From NCBI GenBank assembly GCA_030065855.1, contig JASJCT010000093.1, forward strand, positions 1 to 35,433: a stretch of DNA of 35,433 nt, given 5' to 3'. Made by a program: the position numbers and the translations under genes. Every line of letters starts with the position of its first letter. The stretch's first letter is position 1. The notes under the pieces were generated by a model that saw nothing but the letters and a program-made list of their open reading frames with translations, was not told the origin of the DNA and made no database searches. Below are positions 16,601 through 26,424 of this stretch, piece by piece. This stretch comes from Myxococcota bacterium. Its GTDB lineage: Bacteria > Myxococcota_A > Polyangia > JAAYKL01.

Positions 16601-17524
16601 CTACGGTTCAGATTTAGGGTCACGTGGGTCGTTATTGTCCTCGCTTGGGGATTCGCTGCCCGCATCTTCGCTGGACACATCGGGCTCAGCGGTCGAGACC
16701 GGCATGACCTCAGATCGCTCTCCGTTGAAGGTGAAGGAGAGCTCATCTCCGCCGGGTCTTTTCTCGGATGTGGGCGTCTCCACTTCTACGCGCATCCCCG
16801 CGGCTTCAGCTTCTTCCATTGCGAGGAGCTGGTTGACCATCTTTAAATACATCTGGGCCGCCTTGTCTTCGGGATCTATTTCAAGGGCAGCTTCCCATTC
16901 TTTCCGAGCGAGCTCCCGATCGTTCAGGGCAAAATAGGTAACCCCGAGGGAGATTCGAGCCGGGAGATAGGTGGGTCGCTCGATTTTGACCTTCTCGAAT
17001 TCAGCGCACGCGCCATCCAGATCTCCGGCATCCCGCAGTATCTGGCCCAGCCTGGTGCGGATGTCCACAAAATCCGGACAGAGCTCAAGGGCATGGCGAA
17101 ACTGCTCAACAGCCGATTCGATCAACTGCAGCTCTGCGTATGCTCGGCCCAGATCGGCGTGCATGTTGGCGAGCTTGCCCCGGGCAAAGGGCTCTATCTC
17201 TTTTCGCTTGTCAGCACTGAAACTGGTGACGTGGGTGTAGATCTGCTTGGCCTGCGCGTAGCGGCCCTGTTCGTTGTAAGTCACCGCGAGATTGAGCGCA
17301 GCCTCTGTGTAGCGCGGATTGATGCGCAGCGCCTTTTCAAAGTATTCCTGCGCGTAGGCGACCTGTCCTTTGTCGTGATTGATGACGCCCAGCATGTTCA
17401 TGACGTCGGCAAAACCGTCCTCCGACGCTGCAACTTTCAGCAGATTGGCCTCTGCTTTTTCGTACTCCTGGTTTTCATAGTGCTCGCGGCCCTTGTGAAG
17501 CCGCCGCATTATCTCCTTATCCAT
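16601..17524 (-). CDS. Tetratricopeptide-repeat protein
   Basis: A 307-residue protein made of about six tandem TPR units across residues 1-220 (for example INPRYTEAALNLAVTYNEQGRYAQAKQIY and YAELQ-type helices). An acidic, low-complexity tail of Ser, Glu and Asp residues follows. No signal peptide or lipobox is seen, so it is probably cytoplasmic, acting as a protein-interaction scaffold. The ATG at 17524, preceded by AGGTGAGG, overlaps the 3' end of bamD by 8 bp, indicating coupling; a GTG at 17542 is the alternative start. Partner proteins cannot be named from sequence. Confidence 0.85.
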   Translation of the reverse strand: MDKEIMRRLHKGREHYENQEYEKAEANLLKVAASEDGFADVMNMLGVINHDKGQVAYAQEYFEKALRINPRYTEAALNLAVTYNEQGRYAQAKQIYTHVTSFSADKRKEIEPFARGKLANMHADLGRAYAELQLIESAVEQFRHALELCPDFVDIRTRLGQILRDAGDLDGACAEFEKVKIERPTYLPARISLGVTYFALNDRELARKEWEAALEIDPEDKAAQMYLKMVNQLLAMEEAEAAGMRVEVETPTSEKRPGGDELSFTFNGERSEVMPVSTAEPDVSSEDAGSESPSEDNNDPRDPKSEP

Positions 17525-18350
17525 CCTCACCTCGCTCGGCACCCCCTTGTTCTCGTCCGAGGTGCTTTAGGAAATCTCGAGCCCTGAGGCTCTGATGGTG
17601 ATCCGGGTAAAGGTCGATTATCGCCCGCAACACGCGCTCGGCTTCTCTTTGGTTGTTCATTTCGACAAATGTTACCGCCTGCAGCAACATGGCGTCCGGC
17701 ACAAGTGTCGACTTTGGATATTCATTTTGAATGCCCTCTAAGCGAACCACCGCAGCGCGTTTATCGTCGTGTCTCAGGTAAAATTCAGCCACATACATCT
17801 CGTGACGAACCAGTGCATTCTCAACCTCTTGAAACTGTTTTTTTGCCTTTTCAAACCAAGGGCTATCCGGGTACTTGCTTAAAAAACCGGAAAGCGCAGC
17901 CCGCGCATCCCGGACAGATGCCTGCTCCCGTTCGTGTGAGGGTGGCATGACGACAAAATCACCCGGCATCAGCTCGTAATAGCTAAGGCCACTGCGATAC
18001 GCTGCGTAATGGGCGTCTTCGTGGGTCGGGTGAACTTTGACAAACTGCTGGTACTGCACCGCTGCTTCGGCATAGTTGCCCTGGATATACTGACAATCGG
18101 CGAGTCTGAGATCGGCGAGCACCGCATACCTGCTGTAGGGAAACTTCTTTCGCAATCGCTTAAACAGTCGCTCAGCAGAAACGCAATCTTTATCTTCGAA
18201 CTCATCCATTGCATCTCGAAACTGTCGCTCTGCGGTTTGCGTATAGTTGAGAAGCGAATCGTCATCCTGGGCAGCGCCGCATGCGGCAACCACAACAGTA
18301 ACAAATACGAGCAATACCTGAATCTTACACACCGTTCGAACCCACCTCAT
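17517..18350 (-). CDS. bamD: Outer-membrane assembly lipoprotein BamD
   Basis: A 277-residue lipoprotein with signal peptide and lipobox VAAC near residue 24. The mature part consists of TPR-like repeats of the BamD/ComL type: ERQFRDAMDEFEDKDCVSAE, LFKRLRKKFPYSRYAVLADL, ADCQYIQGNYAEAAVQYQQF and VKVHPTHEDAHYAAYRSGLS. It is an essential part of the BAM complex that inserts beta-barrel proteins into the outer membrane, and so shows that the cell is Gram-negative. It heads a two-gene unit with the TPR protein and is divergent from the secreted protein gene at 18.6 kb. Confidence 0.93.
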   Translation of the reverse strand: MRWVRTVCKIQVLLVFVTVVVAACGAAQDDDSLLNYTQTAERQFRDAMDEFEDKDCVSAERLFKRLRKKFPYSRYAVLADLRLADCQYIQGNYAEAAVQYQQFVKVHPTHEDAHYAAYRSGLSYYELMPGDFVVMPPSHEREQASVRDARAALSGFLSKYPDSPWFEKAKKQFQEVENALVRHEMYVAEFYLRHDDKRAAVVRLEGIQNEYPKSTLVPDAMLLQAVTFVEMNNQREAERVLRAIIDLYPDHHQSLRARDFLKHLGREQGGAERGEDG

Positions 18351-18555
18351 CGCATAGCCATGTTTCAGCTAATAAGTCTAGCATGGTATCATATTAAGCA
18401 CAGACATCGACATTTTACTTCCATATCCCAATACCGCAACCCCTGTATATATACCTCCCTCCCTGCTTGTCATCATCCCCCGGTTGCACTAGCATGCAGG
18501 CCGATTGCATTGCGAGGAGAAAAACGCTCCTTCACGGATAACCAGGAGATGTGGC

Positions 18556-19194
18556 ATGCAGGGACAATGGATCAGATGCCAGCGGTTGGTGGCGATGCCA
18601 TTTCTTTTAACCTTCTGCATTGTGCTTTTTTCAGATCGTGTCGCGGCTGACACGAATGCCATATCTACATCGAATGACACTGAGCTGTCCCTGCTTGGTA
18701 CACCCAACTTTCGCACTATCAATCTTCACTTGGCTGCTGGAGGCATGTTCGCCCTTTGGGATGATTTGGCAATTGAGGGCCTGGGGGAGGTGGGTGGACA
18801 GGGAACCCTGGGTGCGGACTTGGGGGTCCGGGAATTCTTGGCATTATCCGTGCTTTGCGGCGCCAACATCTATTCCAAGGGCGAGCGAGGCGCCTTAAGA
18901 GATATATTCGCAACTGCTGGAATTCGCTTGAGATTTGCAGTTGATCGGAGGGGCGCCCTCGTCGAGGAAGGGGGGGATGCGCTCGGCAATGTATGGATGG
19001 ATGTCCACGTGGGATATCACCGATATCGTGCCGAACATCACGGTGGTATCAATCTGGGATTGGGCTATGCGTTCGCCCTGGCGAGGGATTTTAATTTGGG
19101 CCCATACGGCCGGATACAATTCACGCCTTGGGGAGACGGCCTCAAGTATTTTGCGGCATCTATTGGGTTGCAAGTTTCTTTAGGCGGCCAATAG
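18556..19194 (+). CDS. Secreted, probable outer-membrane beta-barrel protein of unknown function
   Basis: A 212-residue protein with a Sec signal peptide (basic start, hydrophobic core PFLLTFCIVLF, cleavage near VAA-DT). The mature part alternates hydrophobic and small polar residues with many Gly and aromatic positions (LHLAAGGMFALWDDLAIEGL, GINLGLGYAFALARDF, FAASIGLQVSLGG) and ends on a beta-strand-like segment, as small outer-membrane barrels do. No specific family was recognised. AGGAG lies 8 nt before the ATG, so the earlier TTG at 18505 is unlikely. It precedes pepF by 26 bp in the same direction. Confidence 0.72.
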   Translation: MQGQWIRCQRLVAMPFLLTFCIVLFSDRVAADTNAISTSNDTELSLLGTPNFRTINLHLAAGGMFALWDDLAIEGLGEVGGQGTLGADLGVREFLALSVLCGANIYSKGERGALRDIFATAGIRLRFAVDRRGALVEEGGDALGNVWMDVHVGYHRYRAEHHGGINLGLGYAFALARDFNLGPYGRIQFTPWGDGLKYFAASIGLQVSLGGQ

Positions 19195-19220
19195 GGTCGA
19201 ATATTTCAAAGGAGAGAACC

Positions 19221-21026
19221 GTGGCCATTCGCTCAATCCCCAAAAGACAAGATGTTCCTGCTGAGGACAGGTGGGATCTGACCCCGTTTTTTACGTCTGA
19301 TCAAGCATGGGAGCAATTGTACGCTGAAACAGCGCAATCTCTTGATACATATGAGGGGTTTAAAGGGACGCTCCATCGATCGGCCAGCGACCTAAAAGCC
19401 GCGGTGATGTTCGATTTGGAGGTATCGCGCAACCTCGATCAGCTTTCCACTTATGCCCACCTCAAGAACGATGAAGATCAATCCGAGCAAAAATACCAGG
19501 GCATGTACCAGCGAACGTCGACCCTGATCACCCGGGCATCAGAACTTTCGAGCTTTATGCGGCCGGAAATCCTCGCCATAGCGGACGATCGCGTGCAGGC
19601 ATTCCTAAAGGACCCCGCCCTTGCCGAGATCCGTTTTCACCTTGAAAAGATGCTTCGCTACCGCCCCCACACGGCAGATGCGCCGATCGAGAGCCTGCTC
19701 GCCATGTCGCGAGATATGGCGCAGACCCCCCATCAGGTATTTAGTCAATTAAATAACGTGGATTTTGTCTTTGGAACGATTACCGACTCGGACGGCACGG
19801 CAGTCGAGCTCAGCCACGGCAATTTCAGCACATTTCTCATTCATCCGTCGCGGGACATCCGCAAGATCGCATTTGAGCAATATTATCGCATTTACGACGA
19901 CCACAAACACACCCTTGCTGCCACTCTCGCGGGCTCGGTCCGTGCCGATACGTTTTACGCGCGCAGTCGCAAGTTTGATTCGAGCCGGGCGCGGACCCTG
20001 TTCCCGGACGATGTGCCTGTGACGGTGTACGATAACCTCGTCTCAACGGTCAGGGGTAATCTAGCGCCCCTTATCCGATACCTGGCACTGCGCCAGCGGG
20101 TTCTTGGACTAGAAGCCCTGCACATCTACGATACCTATGTACCCATTGGTCCTCCCGTGGATTTTCACCTGCCTTACGAGGCAGCGGTCGACCTCTGTGC
20201 CGAGGCCCTTGCCCCCCTTGGTGACCCTTATGTGGCCGTGCTCACACAGGGATTGAGGGCCGGGTGGGTAGATCGCTACGAAAACCGGGGCAAGCGCAGT
20301 GGGGCATACTCATCGGGATGCTATGATTCCCCGCCTTACATATTGCTGAATTACGAGGCCGGCACCATCAACAGCCTCTACACCCTTATCCACGAGGCCG
20401 GTCATTCCATGCATTCCCATTATTCGCGCCTGCATCAACCCTATGTCTACTGCGATTACACCATTTTCGTCGCAGAGGTGGCTTCGACCTTTAACGAAAT
20501 GCTGCTCACCGCCCACCTGCTCGAGCACTACAAGGACGATCCGCGCATGAAGGCCTATATTCTCAACCGAGAAATCGATAACATCCGCGCCACCCTTTGC
20601 CGCCAGACAATGTTTGCCGAGTTCGAACATCGCGTCCACCAAATGGACGAGGCTGACGAACCCCTCACCTTGGCTTCTATGACCGACGCCTACCACGATC
20701 TTTTGAACGTCTATTTCGGCGGTGGGATCATCATCGACGAGGCCCTCAAGTTGGAGTATTTGCGAATTCCCCATTTTTATTCGGCCTACTATGTATACAA
20801 ATACGCTACCGGCATCTCGGCAGCCATCGCCCTGGCCGAAAACGTCCGCTCAGGCGGCGAGGCCGAGCGAGAAGCGTACATCGACTTTCTCAAACTCGGC
20901 GGGAGTCAATTCCCCTTGGACGCGCTGCGCAGCGCCGGGGTCGACATGACGTCCCCGCTACCGATAGAACAGGCACTCAATCGCCTGAGCCAACTCGTCA
21001 GCGAATTGGAAAAAACCTATAAATAA
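19221..21026 (+). CDS. pepF: Oligoendopeptidase F (M3 family)
   Basis: A 601-residue zinc metallopeptidase of the M3B family that degrades cytoplasmic oligopeptides. The zinc site is HEAGH at 391-395 (IHEAGHSMHSHYS), with the third ligand E419 in FVAEVASTFNEM. Family features include the N-terminal DRWDLTPFF, RNLDQLSTYAHLKNDED, GCYDSPPYILLNY and the C-terminal YYVYKYATGISAA. Length matches PepF. The start is a GTG at 19221 with AAAGGAGAG upstream; an ATG farther upstream would overlap the preceding gene and add unrelated residues. No signal peptide is present. Confidence 0.95.
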   Translation: MAIRSIPKRQDVPAEDRWDLTPFFTSDQAWEQLYAETAQSLDTYEGFKGTLHRSASDLKAAVMFDLEVSRNLDQLSTYAHLKNDEDQSEQKYQGMYQRTSTLITRASELSSFMRPEILAIADDRVQAFLKDPALAEIRFHLEKMLRYRPHTADAPIESLLAMSRDMAQTPHQVFSQLNNVDFVFGTITDSDGTAVELSHGNFSTFLIHPSRDIRKIAFEQYYRIYDDHKHTLAATLAGSVRADTFYARSRKFDSSRARTLFPDDVPVTVYDNLVSTVRGNLAPLIRYLALRQRVLGLEALHIYDTYVPIGPPVDFHLPYEAAVDLCAEALAPLGDPYVAVLTQGLRAGWVDRYENRGKRSGAYSSGCYDSPPYILLNYEAGTINSLYTLIHEAGHSMHSHYSRLHQPYVYCDYTIFVAEVASTFNEMLLTAHLLEHYKDDPRMKAYILNREIDNIRATLCRQTMFAEFEHRVHQMDEADEPLTLASMTDAYHDLLNVYFGGGIIIDEALKLEYLRIPHFYSAYYVYKYATGISAAIALAENVRSGGEAEREAYIDFLKLGGSQFPLDALRSAGVDMTSPLPIEQALNRLSQLVSELEKTYK

Positions 21027-21036
21027 AGAGGATTAG

Positions 21037-22425
21037 ATGACACGTGGACAGTTTGAGCTGACCTATGGGAAGGAAACCCGATCCTTTACCATTCCCTGGG
21101 ACAGGGTAAATGGGTCATTGATAGCACCGAGGGAGCCCACGCCCCTTCCCGGCAATGCCCGGACCATTATTGAACAGGCGCTTGCGGCACCTGTTGATCG
21201 ATCGCGCCTCAGGGAGATGGCAGGTGGCAAGCGGGTGGGCATCGTGATTTCAGACGCCTTTCGCGCTGGCCTGCAGCGGGATATTCTGGACGGATTGTTG
21301 GACGAAGTGGCCGCTGGCAATCCCGCATCCGTGACCGTGATCTCGGCCACCGGGACACACAATCCCGATGTTTACGCCAAGAGTACGGGTGAATGGGTCG
21401 CAGCAGCGCGCACGCGACTGGGCATGGATATTGAGTTTGAGCCTCACCATTCTGAGAACAGCGCGTTTGCAGACCTCGGCACCACGTCGCGGGGTACTGT
21501 GCTCAAATGCAACGCCCAATGGATGCGCTGCGATTTAAGGGTGTACGGACACGAATCCAAACACCACTATCTCAACGGTTACTCATCCATCGATAAGCAG
21601 ATCGTACCAGGGGTCTCGTCGGGCCAGACCGTGGCCATGAACCACAAATGGGCGTTACACCCGGATTCCGGTCCTGGCCGCAATCCCTGGCACGGAGATG
21701 TGCAGCGCAGGAGCAATCCCTTTGCCGAAGACGGTCGGGAAGCCCGGGCAATGAGCGAGCAGTTCGTTCTGAACGAGGCCGGAGATTTGGTCAAAGCTGA
21801 AATTCAGACCTTTGGTCTGGACATGGTGTCTGCCGGTCAGAACGTGTACTGGATCAAAACCGGCGACCCGGATCAGATCTGCAGGGAAATGGTGGCGGTT
21901 GTGGATCGCCTCATGGAGATCCAAGTAACGCCTTCAAAGTACGTGATTGTCTCTCCTGGTGGGCCGCCTGCATCCCAGGCTCTGTACGGCACGCAAAACT
22001 GCTTTGACTTGGCCCTCAAAGGTGCGGTCCTACCCGGTGGCGAGGCACTGGTGATCGCTCCCCTGGACGGCAGACCAGATCTGCCGCCAGATGTGAGCGG
22101 CATCGCACCGGACGCCAGGTCCAAGGCACTGTTTTGGGATAATCTGGTCCGCCTGCTACCCCAGCCCCTAGAAGCGGCCCGCGCTGAGATCTCAGACAAT
22201 TTCGAGCTGTACCTGTGGAAGACAGACCGGGTACTGCGGCTGATCAAGGGTCAGAAGGTCCAAATCCACCTGTTTTCTCAGGCACCGGAGAAAAGACTAG
22301 AACCGGGTGGGTTTTATGCGGCACCGGATATTCAATCCTGGATCGACGCGCGCGTGGCACGGAACGATGGGCTGTTTACCGTCATTAACGACGGCAACAA
22401 ACTCTGCATTACAGAGGCCCAATAA
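21037..22425 (+). CDS. LarA-like nickel-dependent lactate racemase family protein
   Basis: A 462-residue protein of the LarA/DUF2088 family, whose founding member racemises lactate with a nickel-pincer nucleotide. Equivalents of the key residues are visible: His in SATGTHNPDVY, His in VYGHESKHHYLNGYSSIDK, Lys in SIDKQIVPGV and His in VAMNHKWALH. Many relatives act on other 2-hydroxyacids, so the substrate is open; the 2-hydroxyacid dehydrogenase gene at 14.7 kb is not adjacent. No larB, larC or larE maturation gene lies in this window. It begins 10 bp after pepF and ends 8 bp before mutY. Confidence 0.88.
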   Translation: MTRGQFELTYGKETRSFTIPWDRVNGSLIAPREPTPLPGNARTIIEQALAAPVDRSRLREMAGGKRVGIVISDAFRAGLQRDILDGLLDEVAAGNPASVTVISATGTHNPDVYAKSTGEWVAAARTRLGMDIEFEPHHSENSAFADLGTTSRGTVLKCNAQWMRCDLRVYGHESKHHYLNGYSSIDKQIVPGVSSGQTVAMNHKWALHPDSGPGRNPWHGDVQRRSNPFAEDGREARAMSEQFVLNEAGDLVKAEIQTFGLDMVSAGQNVYWIKTGDPDQICREMVAVVDRLMEIQVTPSKYVIVSPGGPPASQALYGTQNCFDLALKGAVLPGGEALVIAPLDGRPDLPPDVSGIAPDARSKALFWDNLVRLLPQPLEAARAEISDNFELYLWKTDRVLRLIKGQKVQIHLFSQAPEKRLEPGGFYAAPDIQSWIDARVARNDGLFTVINDGNKLCITEAQ

Positions 22426-22433
22426 TTTAGGAG

Positions 22434-23549
22434 ATGGACGCGAGATCGATTGAGACATTTCAGCGGCAGCTCCTCACCTGGTACGGCGACCACCACCGCC
22501 GACTGCCCTGGCGGGAGACGCGGGATCCGTATGCCATTTGGATCTCAGAGGTCATGCTGCAGCAGACCCAGGTGGCGACTGCTATCGCGTACTACAAGAG
22601 ATTCCTAGCGCGATTTCCAGACGTACAAAGCCTTGCAGAGGCACCTCTGCAGGAGGTTCTAAAGCACTGGGAGGGACTCGGGTACTACGCCCGGGCGCGC
22701 AATCTGCACCGGGCAGCGCGTGTGATGCTCGATTCACTCGGCGGGATCGTGCCCAACAGTCCCGAGGCATTCCAAAGGCTCCCTGGCGTGGGACCCTATA
22801 TTTGTGCGGCCGTTCAGAGTATCGCCTTCGGCCACCCCTTGCCGGTCGTGGATGGAAATGTCAAACGGGTGGTCGCTCGTCTGTTTCTCTTGGATCAACC
22901 GGCGAATACGTCTGCAACACACAGCAGCTTCCTTACCGCGGCGACCGAGCTTTTGCAGACGGACCGGCCCGGTACGTTTAACCAGGCGATGATGGAGCTC
23001 GGCGCGATCATCTGCACCCCACAGGCGCCCCAATGCCATGTCTGCCCGGTAGCTACAGCATGCCAGGCCCAATCCGAACAGATGGTCCAGGCATACCCAA
23101 AGCGGATGCCCCGGCGTCGCATTCCCACCCATCACCTGGTGACCGGGGTTGTTTTCAAAAAAGACCGCGTGCTCATTACAAAGCGAAATCCAGAGGGACT
23201 CCTCGGGGGCCTCTGGGAATTCCCTGGCGGGCAGATAGAACCAGAGGAATCTCCCAAGATGGCATGCTGTCGTCAAATCCGCGATACCGTGGGCTTGGAC
23301 GTGCATATTCGGCGTCACCTGACCCAGGTGAAGCACGCCTACACCCACTTTAAAATTGTGATGGACGTGTATATCTGCGCGCACGCGAGCGGTCGGGTGA
23401 GGCTACAGGGGCCTGTCGATTTTGAATGGGTCTGCCTGCGCCATCTCAGCCGCTTTCCCTTTTCCCGAGCATACACCAAATTCATATCGCTTTTGGACCC
23501 AGTGGTAATTGATGAGGATTACTTGCGCCCTGGCCTCGGCTGTCGGTAA
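22434..23549 (+). CDS. mutY: A/G-specific adenine DNA glycosylase MutY
   Basis: A 371-residue base-excision repair enzyme that removes adenine opposite 8-oxoguanine. The catalytic Glu is E39 (WISEVMLQQTQV). The helix-hairpin-helix is LPGVGPYICAA (116-126) with catalytic D140 (PVVDGNVKR). The 4Fe-4S ligands C194, C201, C204 and C210 follow the C-x6-C-x2-C-x5-C rule. The C-terminal NUDIX-like 8-oxoG recognition domain contains GVVFKKDRVLITKRNPEGLL and LWEFPGGQIEPEES. AGGAG directly abuts the ATG, a very short spacing. It sits within the pepF-larA-mutY-folP run. Confidence 0.95.
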   Translation: MDARSIETFQRQLLTWYGDHHRRLPWRETRDPYAIWISEVMLQQTQVATAIAYYKRFLARFPDVQSLAEAPLQEVLKHWEGLGYYARARNLHRAARVMLDSLGGIVPNSPEAFQRLPGVGPYICAAVQSIAFGHPLPVVDGNVKRVVARLFLLDQPANTSATHSSFLTAATELLQTDRPGTFNQAMMELGAIICTPQAPQCHVCPVATACQAQSEQMVQAYPKRMPRRRIPTHHLVTGVVFKKDRVLITKRNPEGLLGGLWEFPGGQIEPEESPKMACCRQIRDTVGLDVHIRRHLTQVKHAYTHFKIVMDVYICAHASGRVRLQGPVDFEWVCLRHLSRFPFSRAYTKFISLLDPVVIDEDYLRPGLGCR

Positions 23550-23612
23550 AATAGCCGCACGAACGATTTGTATCGATTCATTTTGGGATTGGTTCGAAAG
23601 CGCGCTTTTAAG

Positions 23613-24455
23613 ATGTTGGACAAGAGCAAGCCCATACTAATGGGGATACTGAACGTCACACCCGACTCTTTTTCAGATGGTGGGTTGTTTTATTCGACTG
23701 CTAAGGCCGTGGACCAGGGACGACGCCTGGTCGATGAGGGCGCGGATATTATCGATGTTGGAGGAGAGAGTTCGCGGCCCGGGAGCGCGGGCGTAACCGA
23801 AGCCGAGGAGAAGCGCCGGGTAGTGCCTGTCATCGAGGCACTGTCCAGGTGTACAGACGCGGTCATCTCCATTGATACGGTAAAGCCCGGTGTGGCCAGT
23901 GCAGCCGTAGATGCAGGTGCCCGCATGATTAATGATGTATCGATGTTGCGGTATGGCAATGGCCTGGCAAAGGTGGCTGCCACGGCAAATGTCGATATTA
24001 TTTTGATGCACTCCAGAAAAACACCCCAGGACATGCAACTGAATATTCAGTATGCAGATGTGGTCCGCGATGTCATCGCAGAGCTTCTAAAGGCCGTTGA
24101 CGTTGCCGAGTCAGCAGGGGTTAGGAAGGATCAGATCTGGCTCGATCCGGGAATAGGATTTGCAAAAACAGCAGCAAACAGCGTGGCATTGCTCGCGCGA
24201 TTGGAAGAAATGACCGGGCTCGGATTCCCAGTGGTCGTCGGGCCTTCCAGGAAGTCGTTTATCGGCGACATTGCTAAGGGAGACGTTTCCGATCGTATTG
24301 GCGGCACTGCAGCAGCGGTGACCGCAGCGATTTTAGGCAATGCCACTGCCGTGCGCGTCCATGACGTGGCGACCATGAAGCAGGCAGCACTGATCGCATT
24401 TGAAATCGCTACCATAAATGCACCGCACCATACGCCAAGAGGTGGAAATGTTTGA
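23613..24455 (+). CDS. folP: Dihydropteroate synthase
   Basis: A 280-residue TIM-barrel enzyme of folate synthesis that condenses dihydropterin pyrophosphate with p-aminobenzoate; it is the target of sulfonamides. Conserved motifs appear in order: MGILNVTPDSFSDGG, DIIDVGGESSRPGS, ISIDTVKPGVA, MINDVSMLRYG, WLDPGIGFAKT, VVGPSRKSFIGDI and AVRVHDVA. The usual MH-x-GTP-x-MQ loop reads MHSRKTPQDMQ. The ATG at 23613 is preferred over a TTG at 23568. The stop overlaps the cdaA start by 8 bp; folP-cdaA-cdaR is a recurrent order in many bacteria. Confidence 0.95.
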   Translation: MLDKSKPILMGILNVTPDSFSDGGLFYSTAKAVDQGRRLVDEGADIIDVGGESSRPGSAGVTEAEEKRRVVPVIEALSRCTDAVISIDTVKPGVASAAVDAGARMINDVSMLRYGNGLAKVAATANVDIILMHSRKTPQDMQLNIQYADVVRDVIAELLKAVDVAESAGVRKDQIWLDPGIGFAKTAANSVALLARLEEMTGLGFPVVVGPSRKSFIGDIAKGDVSDRIGGTAAAVTAAILGNATAVRVHDVATMKQAALIAFEIATINAPHHTPRGGNV

Positions 24456-25377
24456 CTTTCTGTCAAATATCTCGGGTGGGGGGAATCTCTTTGTCGCCGT
24501 TATCGACCTCATTATTGTCTTTTACTTCTTCTATATAATGCTGCTGCTCATTCGCGGTACCCGAACCGTGCCCATGGCACTAGGGTTATTCCTGATCTAT
24601 ATTTTATACTTGCTCAGCCGTCAGCTGGGGCTCGCCACCACGTATGTGTTGCTCGATCAATTCATGGAAGTCGCGGTTATCTTTTTGCTCATTATCTTTC
24701 AGGACGACATTCGGCGCGCCCTCGTCCGAATGGGCCGGTTCGCGTGGTTCACCAAGGCCCAGGAAAGCCAGGTCGTAGAGGAGGTGGTCCGAACCGCCGC
24801 TTCCCTAGCTGCCAAGCGCATCGGCGCCATCATCGTGTTTGAGCGCGAAGCATCCCTTACCGAGTTTATGGAAAACGGCACCACCCTCGACGCAGCTGTT
24901 ACAAAGGAGTTGCTCTATGCCGTCTTCATTCCTCGAATGGAAAATCCCCTTCACGACGGCGCAGTGGTCATTAAGAACTATCGCGTGGGCCAAGCCGCAG
25001 CACTCCTTCCCTTGTCTACAAATCCGCGGGTGGATAAATCCATGGGCACGCGCCACCGGGCAGCCCTTGGCATTACCGAGGAAACAGACGCGGTGTCGGT
25101 GGTCGTCTCGGAGGAGCGCGGGACCATCTCCCTGTGTTTTGGGGGCCTGATGAGCAAAAACCTAGACGTGGGATCCCTGCGCAAGGCATTGCACGGCCTA
25201 TTCTCAAAGGAACGGATCCGCGAGCGGCAAAAAGCTGCAGAGGAGCGAAAGACCAAAGCGCCCAAACTCAAGCTCGGGGATCGCCCATCCACCCCATCGC
25301 CCCCGCTTCCAAGTGAGGAAACCCAGACCGAGGACACCGGTGCGACAAAGGAACGAGGTGATGACAGTAATAACTAA
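24448..25377 (+). CDS. cdaA: Diadenylate cyclase CdaA
   Basis: A 309-residue membrane enzyme making cyclic di-AMP from two ATP. Three hydrophobic helices occupy about residues 10-85, and the DAC (DisA_N) domain follows. Catalytic motifs are DGA at 170-172 (NPLHDGAVVI) and RHR at 202-204 (GTRHRAALGITEETD). The C-terminal tail (about 260-309) is charged, Pro- and Lys-rich and unstructured. The ATG at 24448 has AGAGGTGG upstream and overlaps the folP stop; a start at 24418 would overlap folP further. Cyclic di-AMP controls potassium transport and cell-wall homeostasis, which fits trkA elsewhere in the window, though a link here is inference. Confidence 0.95.
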   Translation: MFDFLSNISGGGNLFVAVIDLIIVFYFFYIMLLLIRGTRTVPMALGLFLIYILYLLSRQLGLATTYVLLDQFMEVAVIFLLIIFQDDIRRALVRMGRFAWFTKAQESQVVEEVVRTAASLAAKRIGAIIVFEREASLTEFMENGTTLDAAVTKELLYAVFIPRMENPLHDGAVVIKNYRVGQAAALLPLSTNPRVDKSMGTRHRAALGITEETDAVSVVVSEERGTISLCFGGLMSKNLDVGSLRKALHGLFSKERIRERQKAAEERKTKAPKLKLGDRPSTPSPPLPSEETQTEDTGATKERGDDSNN

Positions 25378-25431
25378 GTGCCTTTGGCAAAGCGCCTTTT
25401 CCTATCGCACTGTCCATTTGGAGACGTGGCC

Positions 25432-26424
25432 ATGAACGTCGATCTTAGCGGGATGAAGCGCTTACTAAAAAGCGCTGTAACTGAGAATATGGGGCTCAAG
25501 GGGGTTGCCGCTGTCATCGCCATCGGACTCTATCTGTTGGTCATGTATCAGGAGGAAGCAGAGCGGATTTTAGATGTGGAAGTGCTGTGGAATCTGCCGG
25601 AGCCCACATCCGGCATTGTCCTCTCAACAGAGCTCATCGACAAAGTGCGCCTGCGCCTGCGAGGACCCCGCTCCACAGTTGAATCCATTCGGCCTGGCGA
25701 GCTTCGCCCGTTGGACATCGATTTGCGCGACAAGCAAGAGGGCACGTACCAACACTACTTTGCCGAGGAGGACTTTGAGATTCCAACGCGAACCGAGTTT
25801 GTACGGGTAACACCAGAGTCGGTGCTTGTAAAACTGGAGAGTCTGGTGTCCCGTAGCGTGCCAGTGCGCGTCCGCATGTTCGGTAAGCTGGAGTCGGGAA
25901 CAGAGCTTAAAGGTGACCCAATTGTAACCCCAACCGCTGTATCCGTGATAGGACCCTCTTCTGCCATGCGGGATATCACTGCCGTGGAGACCGAAGACAT
26001 CGATATTGATGGCATTGGTGTGGGTGAGCATATCCAGATTGTACCAGCAAAGTGGATCGAAGGAGTATCTATCCGGGGTGGAGATGAGCTTCGCGTGGGG
26101 CTCAATGTACGCTGGATTCCTGGGGAGCGCATCTTGCCCAGACTCCCATTGACGGTTCGGGGGACAGAGTTGTCGGCCGAACTCAGACCCCCGGAAGTGG
26201 CGGTGGGGCTCAAAGGCCCCCAGATCGCTCTCGAAAAGATTGAACCCGCAACGATCGTGCCGGTGATTGTGATACCAGAGGAACAGCGGCATCGCCTGGG
26301 TGTTTATCTGGGGAACGTGACCTTAGAGGGCATTCCAGACAACATAACCGTTTCCTCGATAACACCGAACAAAGTAAAGGTAAAGCTGACGATGGCCGGG
26401 GCATTGAAAAAGCGAGAACCCTAG
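25432..26424 (+). CDS. cdaR: YbbR-domain regulator of CdaA (CdaR-like)
   Basis: A 330-residue protein with one N-terminal transmembrane helix (GVAAVIAIGLYLLVMYQ) followed by an extracytoplasmic part of about three to four YbbR domains, rich in beta-strands (for example VRLRLRGPRSTVESIRPGEL and VSVIGPSSAMRDITAVETED). CdaR-type proteins bind and modulate CdaA. The gene follows cdaA by 54 bp. The ATG at 25432 has GGAG upstream; a GTG at 25378 just after the cdaA stop is the alternative. It converges on the downstream glycosyltransferase gene with overlapping stop codons (4 bp). Confidence 0.9.
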   Translation: MNVDLSGMKRLLKSAVTENMGLKGVAAVIAIGLYLLVMYQEEAERILDVEVLWNLPEPTSGIVLSTELIDKVRLRLRGPRSTVESIRPGELRPLDIDLRDKQEGTYQHYFAEEDFEIPTRTEFVRVTPESVLVKLESLVSRSVPVRVRMFGKLESGTELKGDPIVTPTAVSVIGPSSAMRDITAVETEDIDIDGIGVGEHIQIVPAKWIEGVSIRGGDELRVGLNVRWIPGERILPRLPLTVRGTELSAELRPPEVAVGLKGPQIALEKIEPATIVPVIVIPEEQRHRLGVYLGNVTLEGIPDNITVSSITPNKVKVKLTMAGALKKREP